Positions 7,365 to 15,183 of a stretch of 21,623 nucleotides of DNA are shown piece after piece (the first letter of the stretch is position 1; the number at the start of each line of letters is the position of its first letter). This DNA is from Chthonomonas sp035294505 (GTDB lineage Bacteria; Armatimonadota; Chthonomonadetes; Chthonomonadales; Chthonomonadaceae), in contig NZ_DATGKU010000099.1 in NCBI RefSeq assembly GCF_035294505.1, forward strand, positions 1 to 21,623, given 5' to 3'. The notes beneath the pieces are model-generated. The model made no database searches, was not told the origin of the DNA, and saw only the letters and a list, made by a program, of their open reading frames with translations. The position numbers were made by a program, and so were the translations under genes.

Positions 7365-9374
7365 ATGCCAACCCGCACGATCTTTTTTCATATTACCGCC
7401 TTCCAACAGGCATGCTTCTACGTTTTGGCGCTGATCAGCACTGGGATCGCTCTATTCCCCATCCTGCGCCATGCGCAAATCTGGCTTCGAGCCGGCCTCT
7501 CATTCTCCCTAAAGCGCAACTTTCAACATCTCTTATCGCTAGGCAGCGAAGTGTTTGCACATCGCCATGTTCTACGGCGACGTTATGCGGGCACAGCCCA
7601 TCTTCTGCTTTTCTACGGCATGCTCGTCCTCTTTATTGGAACCTGCATTGTCGCCATAGAACACTACGGAGCCTTCTTTTTCGGCCCTCATTGGCTCTAC
7701 CGTGGTTGGTTCTACTTAACCTGCAAAACCACTCTAGATATCTTTGGGCTAGCCCTCGTCATCGGCCTTCTGCTCACTCTGCTGCGCCGACACCTCTTTC
7801 GATCTGAGGTACTTGGCCACACGCCGTGGGATACAGGTTTTTTACTGCTCCTCCTCGTAGCCACACTTACGGGCTTTCTCTTGGAAGGGGCCGGACTAGC
7901 TGCCGATCCCTCACGGCATGCCTATAGCGCTTATTCTCCTATCGGGCGGTGGTTCGCCCTGCTCTTTCCACACCTATCTCCAACCGGTTATGTCCTTATC
8001 TGGTGGGTTCATGCGCCCCTTGTACTTGCCACCATCGCCGCTCTTCCTTATGGACGGCGGCTCCATCTGTTTACCGCTCCTCTCTCCATCCTCCTCCAAC
8101 CTAACTGGCCAATGGGCGTTTTAGAGCAGGAAACGATGGAGAAAGTAGAGCAAACCGGCCGCATAGGCATCGGAACTTTAGCCGATCTCAATGGCAACTA
8201 CCTCCTGAGTCTCGATGCCTGCATGGAGTGCGGCAGATGCACCGAAGTCTGCCCAGCCTATGCGGTGGGGAAACCCCTCGACCCCAAACAGATCGTGCTC
8301 TCCCTAAGACAACAGATGGGGGCACCTGCTCTCTCAGGAACCACTACCGACGTTATTGACGACGAATCGCTTTGGGCATGCACCAACTGCCATGCATGTG
8401 TGCGAGAATGCCCTGCAGCCATTCGTCATGTTGACCTCATTGACGGCATCCGCAGATACCGCGTTGGAGAAGGACGCCTCAGTGGCTCGGCAGGCACTAT
8501 GTTGCGCCAACTAGCAAGTCAGAAGAACCCATGGGGACTTCCGCCCTCCCAACGAATGGAGTGGGCGAAAGGGCTGGAAGTTCCTCTCGCAGAACCCGGC
8601 CAAAAAACGGATACCCTGCTTTGGGTGGGATGTGCCGGGGCTTTCGAGCCACGTGCCCAGGCCACCATGCGGGCGCTTGTGTCGCTCCTCAACGCTGCCG
8701 AAGTTCGCTTTGCCGTGCTCGGCCCGCAAGAACAGTGTACGGGTGACCCCGCCCGTCGTATTGGGGAAGAGTTCCTTTTTCAACAGCTTGCCTCTGAAAA
8801 CATCGCCGTGCTAAATAGCATTGGCGCCTCTCGAATTCTAACCGCCTGTCCCCACTGCTTTCACACGCTTAAAAACGAATACTCCCAATTCGGCGGCAAC
8901 TACGAGGTACTCCACCATACCCAGTTTCTTCAGCAACTTGTGCAGAGCGGTCGCCTTAAACTAGAGCGCGCCGCACAAACTTCCATCACCTATCACGATC
9001 CCTGTTTTTTAGCACGGGTTAATGGGGAAACCAAAGCTCCTCGTGTTCTGTTGCAAACGCTTACAGACCGACCGCTAAAAGAGCCAGAACACCATGCCGA
9101 TCGCACTCTGTGCTGCGGCGCAGGAGGAGGACGCATGTGGATGGAGGAGGCTGGCACCCAGCGGCCTAGCACCCGAAGGGTGAAAGAACTTTTATTAACC
9201 GATGCCCAAACCATAGCGGTCAGTTGTCCGTTCTGCAAGGTCATGCTAGGCGACAGCCTTGCCACCTCTGAGCAGAATGCGGCTCACCTTGCCGATATCT
9301 CCGAGTTGCTACTCGCCTCCCTTGCGAAAACCGATCCGTCCACTCCATCGCAAACCACAAGGCAAGGTCATTAA
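7365..9374 (+). CDS. etfD: Membrane Fe-S oxidoreductase linking ETF to quinone (EtfD type)
   Basis: Likely the electron acceptor of the EtfBA dimer, passing electrons to menaquinone in the membrane in place of the classical ETF:ubiquinone oxidoreductase. Residues 1-260 contain about six hydrophobic segments resembling the cytochrome-b-like NarI fold. Two ferredoxin-type 4Fe-4S motifs follow: CMECGRCTEVC (C286, C289, C292, C296) and CTNCHACVREC (C339, C342, C345, C349). The C-terminal half has the two cysteine-rich repeats of heterodisulfide reductase subunit D; the first reads CTGDPAR, the second CCGAGGG at 583-589, with HDPC and ACPHC segments also present. Domain order and the etfB-etfA neighbourhood match the mycobacterial EtfD family. 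The start is 2 bp after the etfA stop. The gene symbol follows that family; the quinone used is inferred. Confidence 0.88.
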   Translation: MPTRTIFFHITAFQQACFYVLALISTGIALFPILRHAQIWLRAGLSFSLKRNFQHLLSLGSEVFAHRHVLRRRYAGTAHLLLFYGMLVLFIGTCIVAIEHYGAFFFGPHWLYRGWFYLTCKTTLDIFGLALVIGLLLTLLRRHLFRSEVLGHTPWDTGFLLLLLVATLTGFLLEGAGLAADPSRHAYSAYSPIGRWFALLFPHLSPTGYVLIWWVHAPLVLATIAALPYGRRLHLFTAPLSILLQPNWPMGVLEQETMEKVEQTGRIGIGTLADLNGNYLLSLDACMECGRCTEVCPAYAVGKPLDPKQIVLSLRQQMGAPALSGTTTDVIDDESLWACTNCHACVRECPAAIRHVDLIDGIRRYRVGEGRLSGSAGTMLRQLASQKNPWGLPPSQRMEWAKGLEVPLAEPGQKTDTLLWVGCAGAFEPRAQATMRALVSLLNAAEVRFAVLGPQEQCTGDPARRIGEEFLFQQLASENIAVLNSIGASRILTACPHCFHTLKNEYSQFGGNYEVLHHTQFLQQLVQSGRLKLERAAQTSITYHDPCFLARVNGETKAPRVLLQTLTDRPLKEPEHHADRTLCCGAGGGRMWMEEAGTQRPSTRRVKELLLTDAQTIAVSCPFCKVMLGDSLATSEQNAAHLADISELLLASLAKTDPSTPSQTTRQGH

Positions 9375-9388
9375 GTTCGCTATATTCC

Positions 9389-10183
9389 CTACTGCTGCCT
9401 CTGCTCACCACCCTCATGAGGCCCAAACGTCCACTGAAAACCGATATAACTCATAAAACTGGTGTCGCCACTGAACGTTCGGCCGAAAGAAAAAAGCAGA
9501 TGATGCCCATCATCGAAGTTGTACTGCCCTCCGAAGTTAAAGCCCATTGTGTCGCTCTCTCCTACCGCCGGCGAGGTGTTATAATACACTTCCCCACCAA
9601 GGGTTAGATGCGAATTGAGGTCTTTTTGCAACAGCCACCCTAAATAGAGGTAATCATGATTGCCTGCACCTGGGTTGATCCAGTAGCCCCCACCCCCATA
9701 GGTCGTCCAGGCACCCCAGCTTTTTTGCAACCATATGGGCAAAAAGGTCTGAAGATGGCCGGAGCCTAATCCGCGACCGGCATCGCCTGTAGGCACCTCA
9801 AGCAGCGGAAAAATGCCGACCATCGGGCGTCTCCGCCCCTCCTGTACGAAACGATATTTCACACCTAGCTCTATATCGCCAAATCCATAAAGCAGAGGGC
9901 TGCCTGTCGCTTGCGAAAAAGCCATAGGGAGAATAATATGCAGTTGCACATTGGGCACAATACCGTTATTTACCTCAACATGAGGCAGCGTACCACTTGT
10001 GCCATCCTTCGTGTGCTCATAGATCGAGGAGATATATACCTCCCAATGATGCCATTCTACCGGCTCTGGGTCGTCGGTAATGAAAGGAGGGCCTGCGAAT
10101 GCTGCCTGTAACGAAAGCGACAAGAGGAAGCAAAAGGTCAAAAGACGGAAGCCTGAACGCAACGCCTTGCACGAAACAGACAA
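9389..10183 (-). CDS. Outer-membrane beta-barrel protein, phenol MetA-like family
   Basis: Predicted outer-membrane barrel of the family often named 'MetA pathway of phenol degradation, putative', whose real function is unknown. It has a hydrophobic signal peptide (about 12-30, ending AFAGPP) and the family's opening FITDDPEP followed by HWEVY. Alternating hydrophobic/aromatic strands follow, with turns such as GFGDIELGVKYRF. The start is TTG at 10183, supported by a strong ribosome site (aaggagga, 10191-10198) seven bases upstream; no ATG fits. The last barrel-like strand (GFQWTF) is followed by about ten polar residues, so the protein does not end in the usual terminal aromatic residue. It converges on etfD with 14 bp between stop codons and has no detected terminator. 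Confidence 0.78.
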   Translation of the reverse strand: MSVSCKALRSGFRLLTFCFLLSLSLQAAFAGPPFITDDPEPVEWHHWEVYISSIYEHTKDGTSGTLPHVEVNNGIVPNVQLHIILPMAFSQATGSPLLYGFGDIELGVKYRFVQEGRRRPMVGIFPLLEVPTGDAGRGLGSGHLQTFLPIWLQKSWGAWTTYGGGGYWINPGAGNHDYLYLGWLLQKDLNSHLTLGGEVYYNTSPAVGESDTMGFNFGGQYNFDDGHHLLFSFGRTFSGDTSFMSYIGFQWTFGPHEGGEQRQQ

Positions 10184-10190
10184 AACTGTA

Positions 10191-10198
10191 TCCTCCTT
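10191..10198 (-). promoter_or_regulatory. Ribosome binding site fixing a TTG start
   Basis: aaggagga on the minus strand, seven bases before TTG at 10183-10181. It is the evidence for the non-ATG start of the beta-barrel gene. Confidence 0.8.
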
Positions 10199-10237
10199 AT
10201 TTTTTAATGATCGGTATTGAGCGGAAAGGATAGGGTA

Positions 10238-11263
10238 TTAGGAAGGCATACCTCGTTGACTTTGTAGCGCCGCATAGGCGAGTTGTGCGGCGAGATAGAC
10301 CTGCTTCAAGGGCACACTATGTGCCAGAGCAGCCGCCTTCACATCCTCATACTCCGGCGATGCCGTGCGCTCTATACCGCGCCAGCTGCCGATCTTAATG
10401 CGAATCGGGCCATAGGGCGTCTCGACGCTCTCCCATCGCCGTGCCAGTACATAACGCTCCATTAAGGTATGACGAATGCCGAAAGTGGTAGTTTCGGTGA
10501 AAATTATCTCTGCAAGTGTTTCCCTGATTTCCGCAGGCCCTAACACGGTTAGCAGAGTTGCCGGACGGCCTTTTTTCATGTGAATAGGCGTTAAATAGAC
10601 GTCGAGTGCGCCTGCTGCAAAGAGACGCTCCATAAGAGGCTCATACAACTCCGGTGAAAAATCATCGAGGTTGGTCTCCAGCACCACCACGCGCTGCGGC
10701 GTCTCTTCCTCTGTCTCCACAGATACAGCCCTCTGTTCTGCGGCTATCAGGAAAGGAAACGCCTCCCTCGACAAGGGCGGTGTTGGTTCATCGCGCAACT
10801 CGGCAATCGCGCGAGGGAGCAAAGGCATGAGAACTCCTAAGGAAGCCTGAACCTCATCCAAGGCAAGCGGTAGATTCACAATGAGCACCCGATTTCTTAG
10901 GCCTGCAAGCCCTCGTGAAAGCAACAAAGAAGGCGCCTGCATGGCCCCCCACAGCCGTATGCACTCCATCAGCCCCGGCGCCTCCCTTTGAATCACCTGC
11001 CTAGTGGCCTCCGGTGCGGAAGCGCGTGGAGAAAAGCCGGTTCCTCCCATTGTCAACAGCAGCTCGCAGCGGCCATCGCTCCAACGACGCAGCGTCTCGG
11101 CGATCTGCACGGGGTTGTCCGGCACAACCTGCTGCTCCACAAGCTCCCAACCGTGCGTTTGGAACGTCTCCTCTACCCAGCTTCCTACTAACTTCGCCTC
11201 CTCTGCCCCCCGCGCAAGATCATCCCCAATGAACAGAAGACAGTAGCGAAGCGCCTGGCTCAC
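10238..11263 (-). CDS. MoaB/MogA-like domain fused to LarC C-terminal domain (LarC2)
   Basis: Two-domain protein of 341 residues. Residues 5-155 match the molybdopterin-binding MoaB/MogA fold: FIGDD (11-15), PD at 48-49 (aligned with MogA Asp49) and GGTG at 73-76. Residues 191-335 match the C-terminal part of LarC, the CTP-dependent enzyme that inserts nickel into the pincer nucleotide cofactor of lactate racemase: LETNLDD (195-201), HMKKGRP (228-234) and TETTTFGIRH (256-265). The N-terminal LarC1 part is absent, and no larA, larB or larE lies in the window. In the MoaB half, the RDVTPEAT motif reads RASAPEAT (Ala81 in place of a catalytic Asp) and LPGxPK reads LPLALDE (131-137), so classical adenylyl transfer is doubtful. 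The start is GTG at 11263, overlapping the stop of the HEAT-thioredoxin gene as GTGA. Domain identities are firm; the joint function is unknown. Confidence 0.85.
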   Translation of the reverse strand: MSQALRYCLLFIGDDLARGAEEAKLVGSWVEETFQTHGWELVEQQVVPDNPVQIAETLRRWSDGRCELLLTMGGTGFSPRASAPEATRQVIQREAPGLMECIRLWGAMQAPSLLLSRGLAGLRNRVLIVNLPLALDEVQASLGVLMPLLPRAIAELRDEPTPPLSREAFPFLIAAEQRAVSVETEEETPQRVVVLETNLDDFSPELYEPLMERLFAAGALDVYLTPIHMKKGRPATLLTVLGPAEIRETLAEIIFTETTTFGIRHTLMERYVLARRWESVETPYGPIRIKIGSWRGIERTASPEYEDVKAAALAHSVPLKQVYLAAQLAYAALQSQRGMPS

Positions 11264-12441
11264 GATCCCTTAACCTCCGCAAGTAACTGGTCAATGACCT
11301 TACTATAAGGCTCCGGGTCACGTGGGGCCCCCTGCCAAACGCGACATATGCGCCCCTGAGGGTCTATCAACACGCTCACCGGAACATCCTCAATGCATCC
11401 AAATTGACGCAATAGCAGCGGAGTCGCCATACCCTGCGGTGGAATCACGTTATTGCGACGACAGTAGTTGCGTATGTCGGAGGCTGTGTTGTTCCCCACT
11501 ACTACCCCGATAATATCTACCGGTTTGCCCACATAGCGCTCATAAAGGGCATTGAGGTCTGGTTGCTCTGCTATACAAGGGCCGCAGTTGAACCCCCAAA
11601 AGGTGAGGAGGGTAATTCGCCCGCGTTGCGTTTTCGGGGTCAAGGTGCGCCCATCTATCATTCGCAACGTGAAGTCTGGGCATGGAGCGGTTAGGGTAGG
11701 CTCTATGGGGCCAATAGCGGCAAATTGGCGACTTACAGGCCAGTGTACTTGTTCAGTCTGCCACCATTGTATCCACCGAGCTGCCATCTTTTGGCGCAAC
11801 GTTGGAGGCGCCAGCATCGAGACATGCCAAGGCTTATGCAGCCAATGTGCTAGCGCACTCATTGCCATTTGGGCAACGTTGACATCCGCATCTTCCGTCG
11901 CCCGCACTAACACCGGCACCAAACTAGGATCAAGCCGCTGCTTATGACGCTCCGTAATTAGGGCGAGTTGCGTCGCCGCATCTTCCCGCACCCAGGGGTC
12001 CTCATCCTGTAGGGCTGCAGCCAACAACTGCTGCCCTTGCATAAAGTCCATACGCGGCAGTTCGTAAAGCGCCCTGCGACGCACCTCCGAGTCGCAATCT
12101 TGAAAGGCCTGTTTCACCGCAGAGATGGCCTCCGGGGTTTTCCAGTTACCAAGCTGGTCTACCGCCGCATAGCGCAAGCCCGCGCTGGAATCGTGTACAT
12201 ACTGTAGTAATAAGGGCAACTGCTGGCTCTCCGATAGCCCACCGAGTTTCGTCATGAGCGCCGGCAAGGCGTCCTCGCTGTTTCCATGCAGGGGATCAAG
12301 CGGCGGTAGAACCGGCTGCTCATGCAGATGGCGTAAAATCAAGGCTATCAGTATCGCAAAAACGGCAACTCCGATGAACGTTGGCCTCAGCGCCGGTCGC
12401 GTGGCAACCGATTCATCGTTAGATAGCATTTTCGATGACAT
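11260..12441 (-). CDS. Membrane-anchored HEAT-repeat thioredoxin-like protein
   Basis: Predicted single-pass protein (hydrophobic segment 21-37) with the rest probably outside the cytoplasmic membrane. Residues 70-205 are HEAT-like helical repeats (for example AVDQLGNWKTPEAISAVK and REDAATQLALITE), usually protein-binding. Residues 250-390 form a TlpA/AhpC-type thioredoxin fold with active site FNCGPC (Cys286, Cys289) and the cis-proline segment DVPVSVLID, so disulfide exchange is likely. A strong ribosome site (aggagg, 12449-12454) lies seven bases before the ATG. The gap to the upstream serine hydrolase gene is 34 bp, and the last bases overlap the start of the MoaB-LarC2 gene. I know of no standard name for this domain order; the substrate is unknown. 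Confidence 0.82.
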   Translation of the reverse strand: MSSKMLSNDESVATRPALRPTFIGVAVFAILIALILRHLHEQPVLPPLDPLHGNSEDALPALMTKLGGLSESQQLPLLLQYVHDSSAGLRYAAVDQLGNWKTPEAISAVKQAFQDCDSEVRRRALYELPRMDFMQGQQLLAAALQDEDPWVREDAATQLALITERHKQRLDPSLVPVLVRATEDADVNVAQMAMSALAHWLHKPWHVSMLAPPTLRQKMAARWIQWWQTEQVHWPVSRQFAAIGPIEPTLTAPCPDFTLRMIDGRTLTPKTQRGRITLLTFWGFNCGPCIAEQPDLNALYERYVGKPVDIIGVVVGNNTASDIRNYCRRNNVIPPQGMATPLLLRQFGCIEDVPVSVLIDPQGRICRVWQGAPRDPEPYSKVIDQLLAEVKGS

Positions 12442-12475
12442 TATTCCCCCTCCTATCCGGAGTTAAAAGGCGTCC

Positions 12476-13570
12476 CTAAAGCCTTTGCAAAGCTCCAGCA
12501 ACGGCGTTGGCAAACAGACGACGAAGTCGCAATACCCCCGTCCCGTCGTTCTGTTTTTCATAGTAAACCCGATTCGTCAATAAAGTGAGTACTAGGTCTA
12601 GCTCCGGATCGATCAGCAAAAGCGTTCCGGTAAATCCCGTATGCGCAAAGGTCTTCTCCGAAAGCAGATCGCCCTTTGGCAGATAACCGCTCGGATAGGC
12701 GAACCAGCCGATGGTATGAGCGTTGAGATGAGGTGGATTTTGATTCGTCTCCATAAGGCGGCGCGCTAACGGGCCTATGAGTGGGGCAAAAAGAGGTAAT
12801 TCCCCCTCTGGCGGGCGCAGCCCCAGCACATAACGCGCTAAATCGGGTGCTGTAGTGTAAAGCCCGGCATGCCCTGCCGCTCCTCCCATCCCACGTGCGT
12901 TGGGGTCGTGCACTTGTCCTAGAGGCGCAGAGGTTACAGCAAGCCAGGATTTCAAATTTTCAGCAGGGAAATAGCCGCTACGCTCCATGCCAAGAGGGTC
13001 GAATATTCGCTTCTTGGCTAAATTTGGTAACGCTTCACCCAACTCACGCTCAAGCACAAAACCCAAAAGGATGTAACCAAGGTCGCTATAAGCATATCTT
13101 GTTCCTGGCTCTGCCTCTAGCGGCGTAGCAAGAATCAGCTCTAAAGGGTTGCCCGTCTCGTTTACATTGCGCCAAGAGGGCAAACCACTTGTGTGAGTGG
13201 CTAACTGTTTGAGAGTCACCTCACCCAAAGGCGTCTCCTTTGCCTCAGGCAGAGTCCATCGTAATGGCTGTTCAAGATGGAGCTGCCCGGCTTCCACACA
13301 CTGTAGCAGCAGGGTAGCCGTGATCGTTTTGGAGAGAGAAGCGGCATCAAAAATGGTGTCTATCTGTGCGGCAACGGGTGGGGTCGCGTCCGGCTGCGCT
13401 AGCCCTCCGGCCCCCATGGCGGCAACCTTCCCGTGCCGCATTACAAGATAAGTGTAAGCGGTGTACAGTTGCTCCTCTATACCCCGATTTAGCATTCTCT
13501 CCACAGCCTTCAGTCGCTCCGGATCAAACCCTAAAAGTTCCGGCGAGCGCACCAGTCTCTCAATCGGCAT
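12476..13570 (-). CDS. Serine hydrolase of the beta-lactamase / PBP fold
   Basis: Class-C-beta-lactamase-like or EstB-like hydrolase. Numbered from the upstream ATG at 13588, the nucleophile motif SLSK is at 84-87, the second motif YSD at 167-169 and the KTG-like motif HTG at 316-318. The region GGAAGHAGLYTTAPDLARY (235-253) is typical of the family. No signal peptide is visible, so it is probably cytoplasmic and more likely an esterase or peptidase than a resistance enzyme. The ATG at 13570 is preferred because gagg lies six bases upstream; the ATG at 13588 has no ribosome site and sits inside an inverted repeat. It follows the glycosyltransferase gene on the same strand and precedes the HEAT-thioredoxin gene by 34 bp. 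Confidence 0.85.
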   Translation of the reverse strand: MPIERLVRSPELLGFDPERLKAVERMLNRGIEEQLYTAYTYLVMRHGKVAAMGAGGLAQPDATPPVAAQIDTIFDAASLSKTITATLLLQCVEAGQLHLEQPLRWTLPEAKETPLGEVTLKQLATHTSGLPSWRNVNETGNPLELILATPLEAEPGTRYAYSDLGYILLGFVLERELGEALPNLAKKRIFDPLGMERSGYFPAENLKSWLAVTSAPLGQVHDPNARGMGGAAGHAGLYTTAPDLARYVLGLRPPEGELPLFAPLIGPLARRLMETNQNPPHLNAHTIGWFAYPSGYLPKGDLLSEKTFAHTGFTGTLLLIDPELDLVLTLLTNRVYYEKQNDGTGVLRLRRLFANAVAGALQRL

Positions 13571-13586
13571 ACCGACCCTCTCTCCC

Positions 13587-13639
13587 ATTGACGAACAGAC
13601 GTTTAAGTCGCCTATCTGTTCGTCAGTCGCGGCGACTTA
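13587..13639 (-). promoter_or_regulatory. Interleaved inverted repeats / possible H-type pseudoknot
   Basis: Plus-strand arms: A gacgaacaga (13590-13599), B taagtcgcc (13604-13612), A' tctgttcgtc (13615-13624) and B' ggcgactta (13631-13639). A pairs perfectly with A' (10 bp, extendable by 3 pairs including one wobble) and B with B' (9 bp). Because B lies in the loop of A/A', the order is that of an H-type pseudoknot or of two exclusive hairpins. It sits between the glycosyltransferase stop (13665) and the serine hydrolase ribosome site and overlaps its upstream ATG. No T run follows on the minus strand, so it is not an obvious terminator. Paired DNA operators are the alternative. Confidence 0.55.
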
Positions 13640-13664
13640 TCCTTCTTGGGGCCGAGCTGGGAAG

Positions 13665-15152
13665 CTATTGCCTGCGAAAAATAAAAAAGATAGGGCTAGC
13701 TGCCCGTTGCCAACGCACGATCCGCACACACCGATAATCCCCACTCAAAACCATCGGAGCCTCCTGCCTTAGCGCTTTAGCCTCTTTAGGGCGCAAACAA
13801 AGCCACCTTGGGCGAAAGCGTGTGACCATACAAAGCAGTGGCTTCGATGTCCGATAGCAGGGCAACACCTGGGGCGTCACCAAACCGATCATGTCGAGAA
13901 TGGGTCGTTCCGAGTAATACCCAATGGTGCCAATAGGCTCTAGCAAAATAAGGTCATTCGGCGCAGCATGTCTCCGAAACCAAAGCCCTGTGGGCCGTAG
14001 CACCTCATCCTCTTCTAGTTGAGGTTGTTGAATTTCAACGATCAAGTGCGGTAAGTGGAGTAAACCCAGGAGAGCGATGAGCACAAGCCCCCCAGCCTTG
14101 ATAAATCGCCATGCACGCTCAGAAGCAAATCGGTTTGAGGAAAGATAAGCCCACCCTGCTCTGGCGAAAAAGCGCCCTCCAAACGCTGCAGTCATCAGGT
14201 AGAGCGGCCAGGGAGGGAGAAAATACCAACTGAAAGCCGGTACCGGTGAGCCGAGCATCGTGCCGTAATAGATCGCCATCCAACCGAGCGGAATGAGTAG
14301 CTGCCAACGCCTTTTTAGCAGGCTTTCTCCTAAGCCGACCCCAAAAAGCAGAGTTAAGATATCCTGAAATAGCCCTCTGTCAAACTGTGTTTTAAAAGCT
14401 TCCAGAATCGCTCTATGAGAACTGGCCATAGTTACTTTGTAGACCGTCAGCTTGGCCACAACGGAAGAGGGCATCGGCGAGCCGAAATAGAGCAGCGCAA
14501 AGAGGAGCCAAGGCAGCACGATCAGGCCGGCGATAGTAGCCCCGCCTCCATCGAAACGCCGACTCCGATAGATTTGGGCCACCAAAAGCAAGCCCCCCAA
14601 CACCAAACCATCAATGCGCAACAAGAAGAGTACTGCGGTTAAAACCCAGAGCGAGAGCGAATGAGAACGTGCAAAGGCAACTATGGCCGCCATGCCAACA
14701 CATGTTACCAGTCCCGTCTCCATACCGCTAATACTCACGCTTATCGGCGTTACACCAACGGCATACAGGAGGGCGGCAAGCAATCCCGCGGTCGGTGCGC
14801 GCATCTCCTCGGCGAACTTACAGATAAGCCAGCAGGTTACCCCGTCCGCTACAATATTAAGAAGCTTTCCCAAGAAGATCGCGGGCAGATGTAGCCACAG
14901 AAAAAGGGCAAGAATGAGCGTGTAGAGCGGTGTTGTGGTTCCTAGAACGTGCTGACCGGCATTATAAGTAAACCCTTCTCCCAATGCAATATCGCGTGCA
15001 TACCGCAAGGTAATGAAGAAATCTTCTCCTGTTGAATGTGTTTTTAGGGACACATAGGATCGAATAGCAACAGCAAAAACGACAATAACCCATGTGTAGG
15101 CACGATTCTCCCGAAATGAGAGGCGCCACCTTTCATCCGCGTGGTTTGTCAT
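13665..15152 (-). CDS. Multi-pass GT-C type glycosyltransferase
   Basis: Integral membrane protein of 495 residues with roughly ten hydrophobic segments, the first at about 19-35. The first external loop holds the acidic pair E43-D44 in GEDFFITLRYARD, followed by GEGFTYNAG and a GTTTPLYT turn. This is the layout of lipid-phosphate-sugar dependent glycosyltransferases related to GT39/ArnT and to actinobacterial arabinosyl transferases, where the acidic pair is catalytic; ED replaces the more common DD. A soluble C-terminal domain begins near residue 380. It probably adds a sugar to an envelope glycan, lipid or protein; donor and acceptor are unknown. The start has no recognisable ribosome site. 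It lies 31 bp after the fatty-acid-hydroxylase-like gene. Confidence 0.8.
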   Translation of the reverse strand: MTNHADERWRLSFRENRAYTWVIVVFAVAIRSYVSLKTHSTGEDFFITLRYARDIALGEGFTYNAGQHVLGTTTPLYTLILALFLWLHLPAIFLGKLLNIVADGVTCWLICKFAEEMRAPTAGLLAALLYAVGVTPISVSISGMETGLVTCVGMAAIVAFARSHSLSLWVLTAVLFLLRIDGLVLGGLLLVAQIYRSRRFDGGGATIAGLIVLPWLLFALLYFGSPMPSSVVAKLTVYKVTMASSHRAILEAFKTQFDRGLFQDILTLLFGVGLGESLLKRRWQLLIPLGWMAIYYGTMLGSPVPAFSWYFLPPWPLYLMTAAFGGRFFARAGWAYLSSNRFASERAWRFIKAGGLVLIALLGLLHLPHLIVEIQQPQLEEDEVLRPTGLWFRRHAAPNDLILLEPIGTIGYYSERPILDMIGLVTPQVLPCYRTSKPLLCMVTRFRPRWLCLRPKEAKALRQEAPMVLSGDYRCVRIVRWQRAASPIFFIFRRQ

Positions 15153-15183
15153 GGGGAGAGAGCTTTGGCGTACCGATAGGCTT

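Noticed and set aside
13571..13588. Upstream ATG of the serine hydrolase at 13588
   Set aside because: No ribosome site, and it lies within the inverted repeat; the ATG at 13570 has gagg six bases upstream. Only six residues differ, so this is a preference, not proof.
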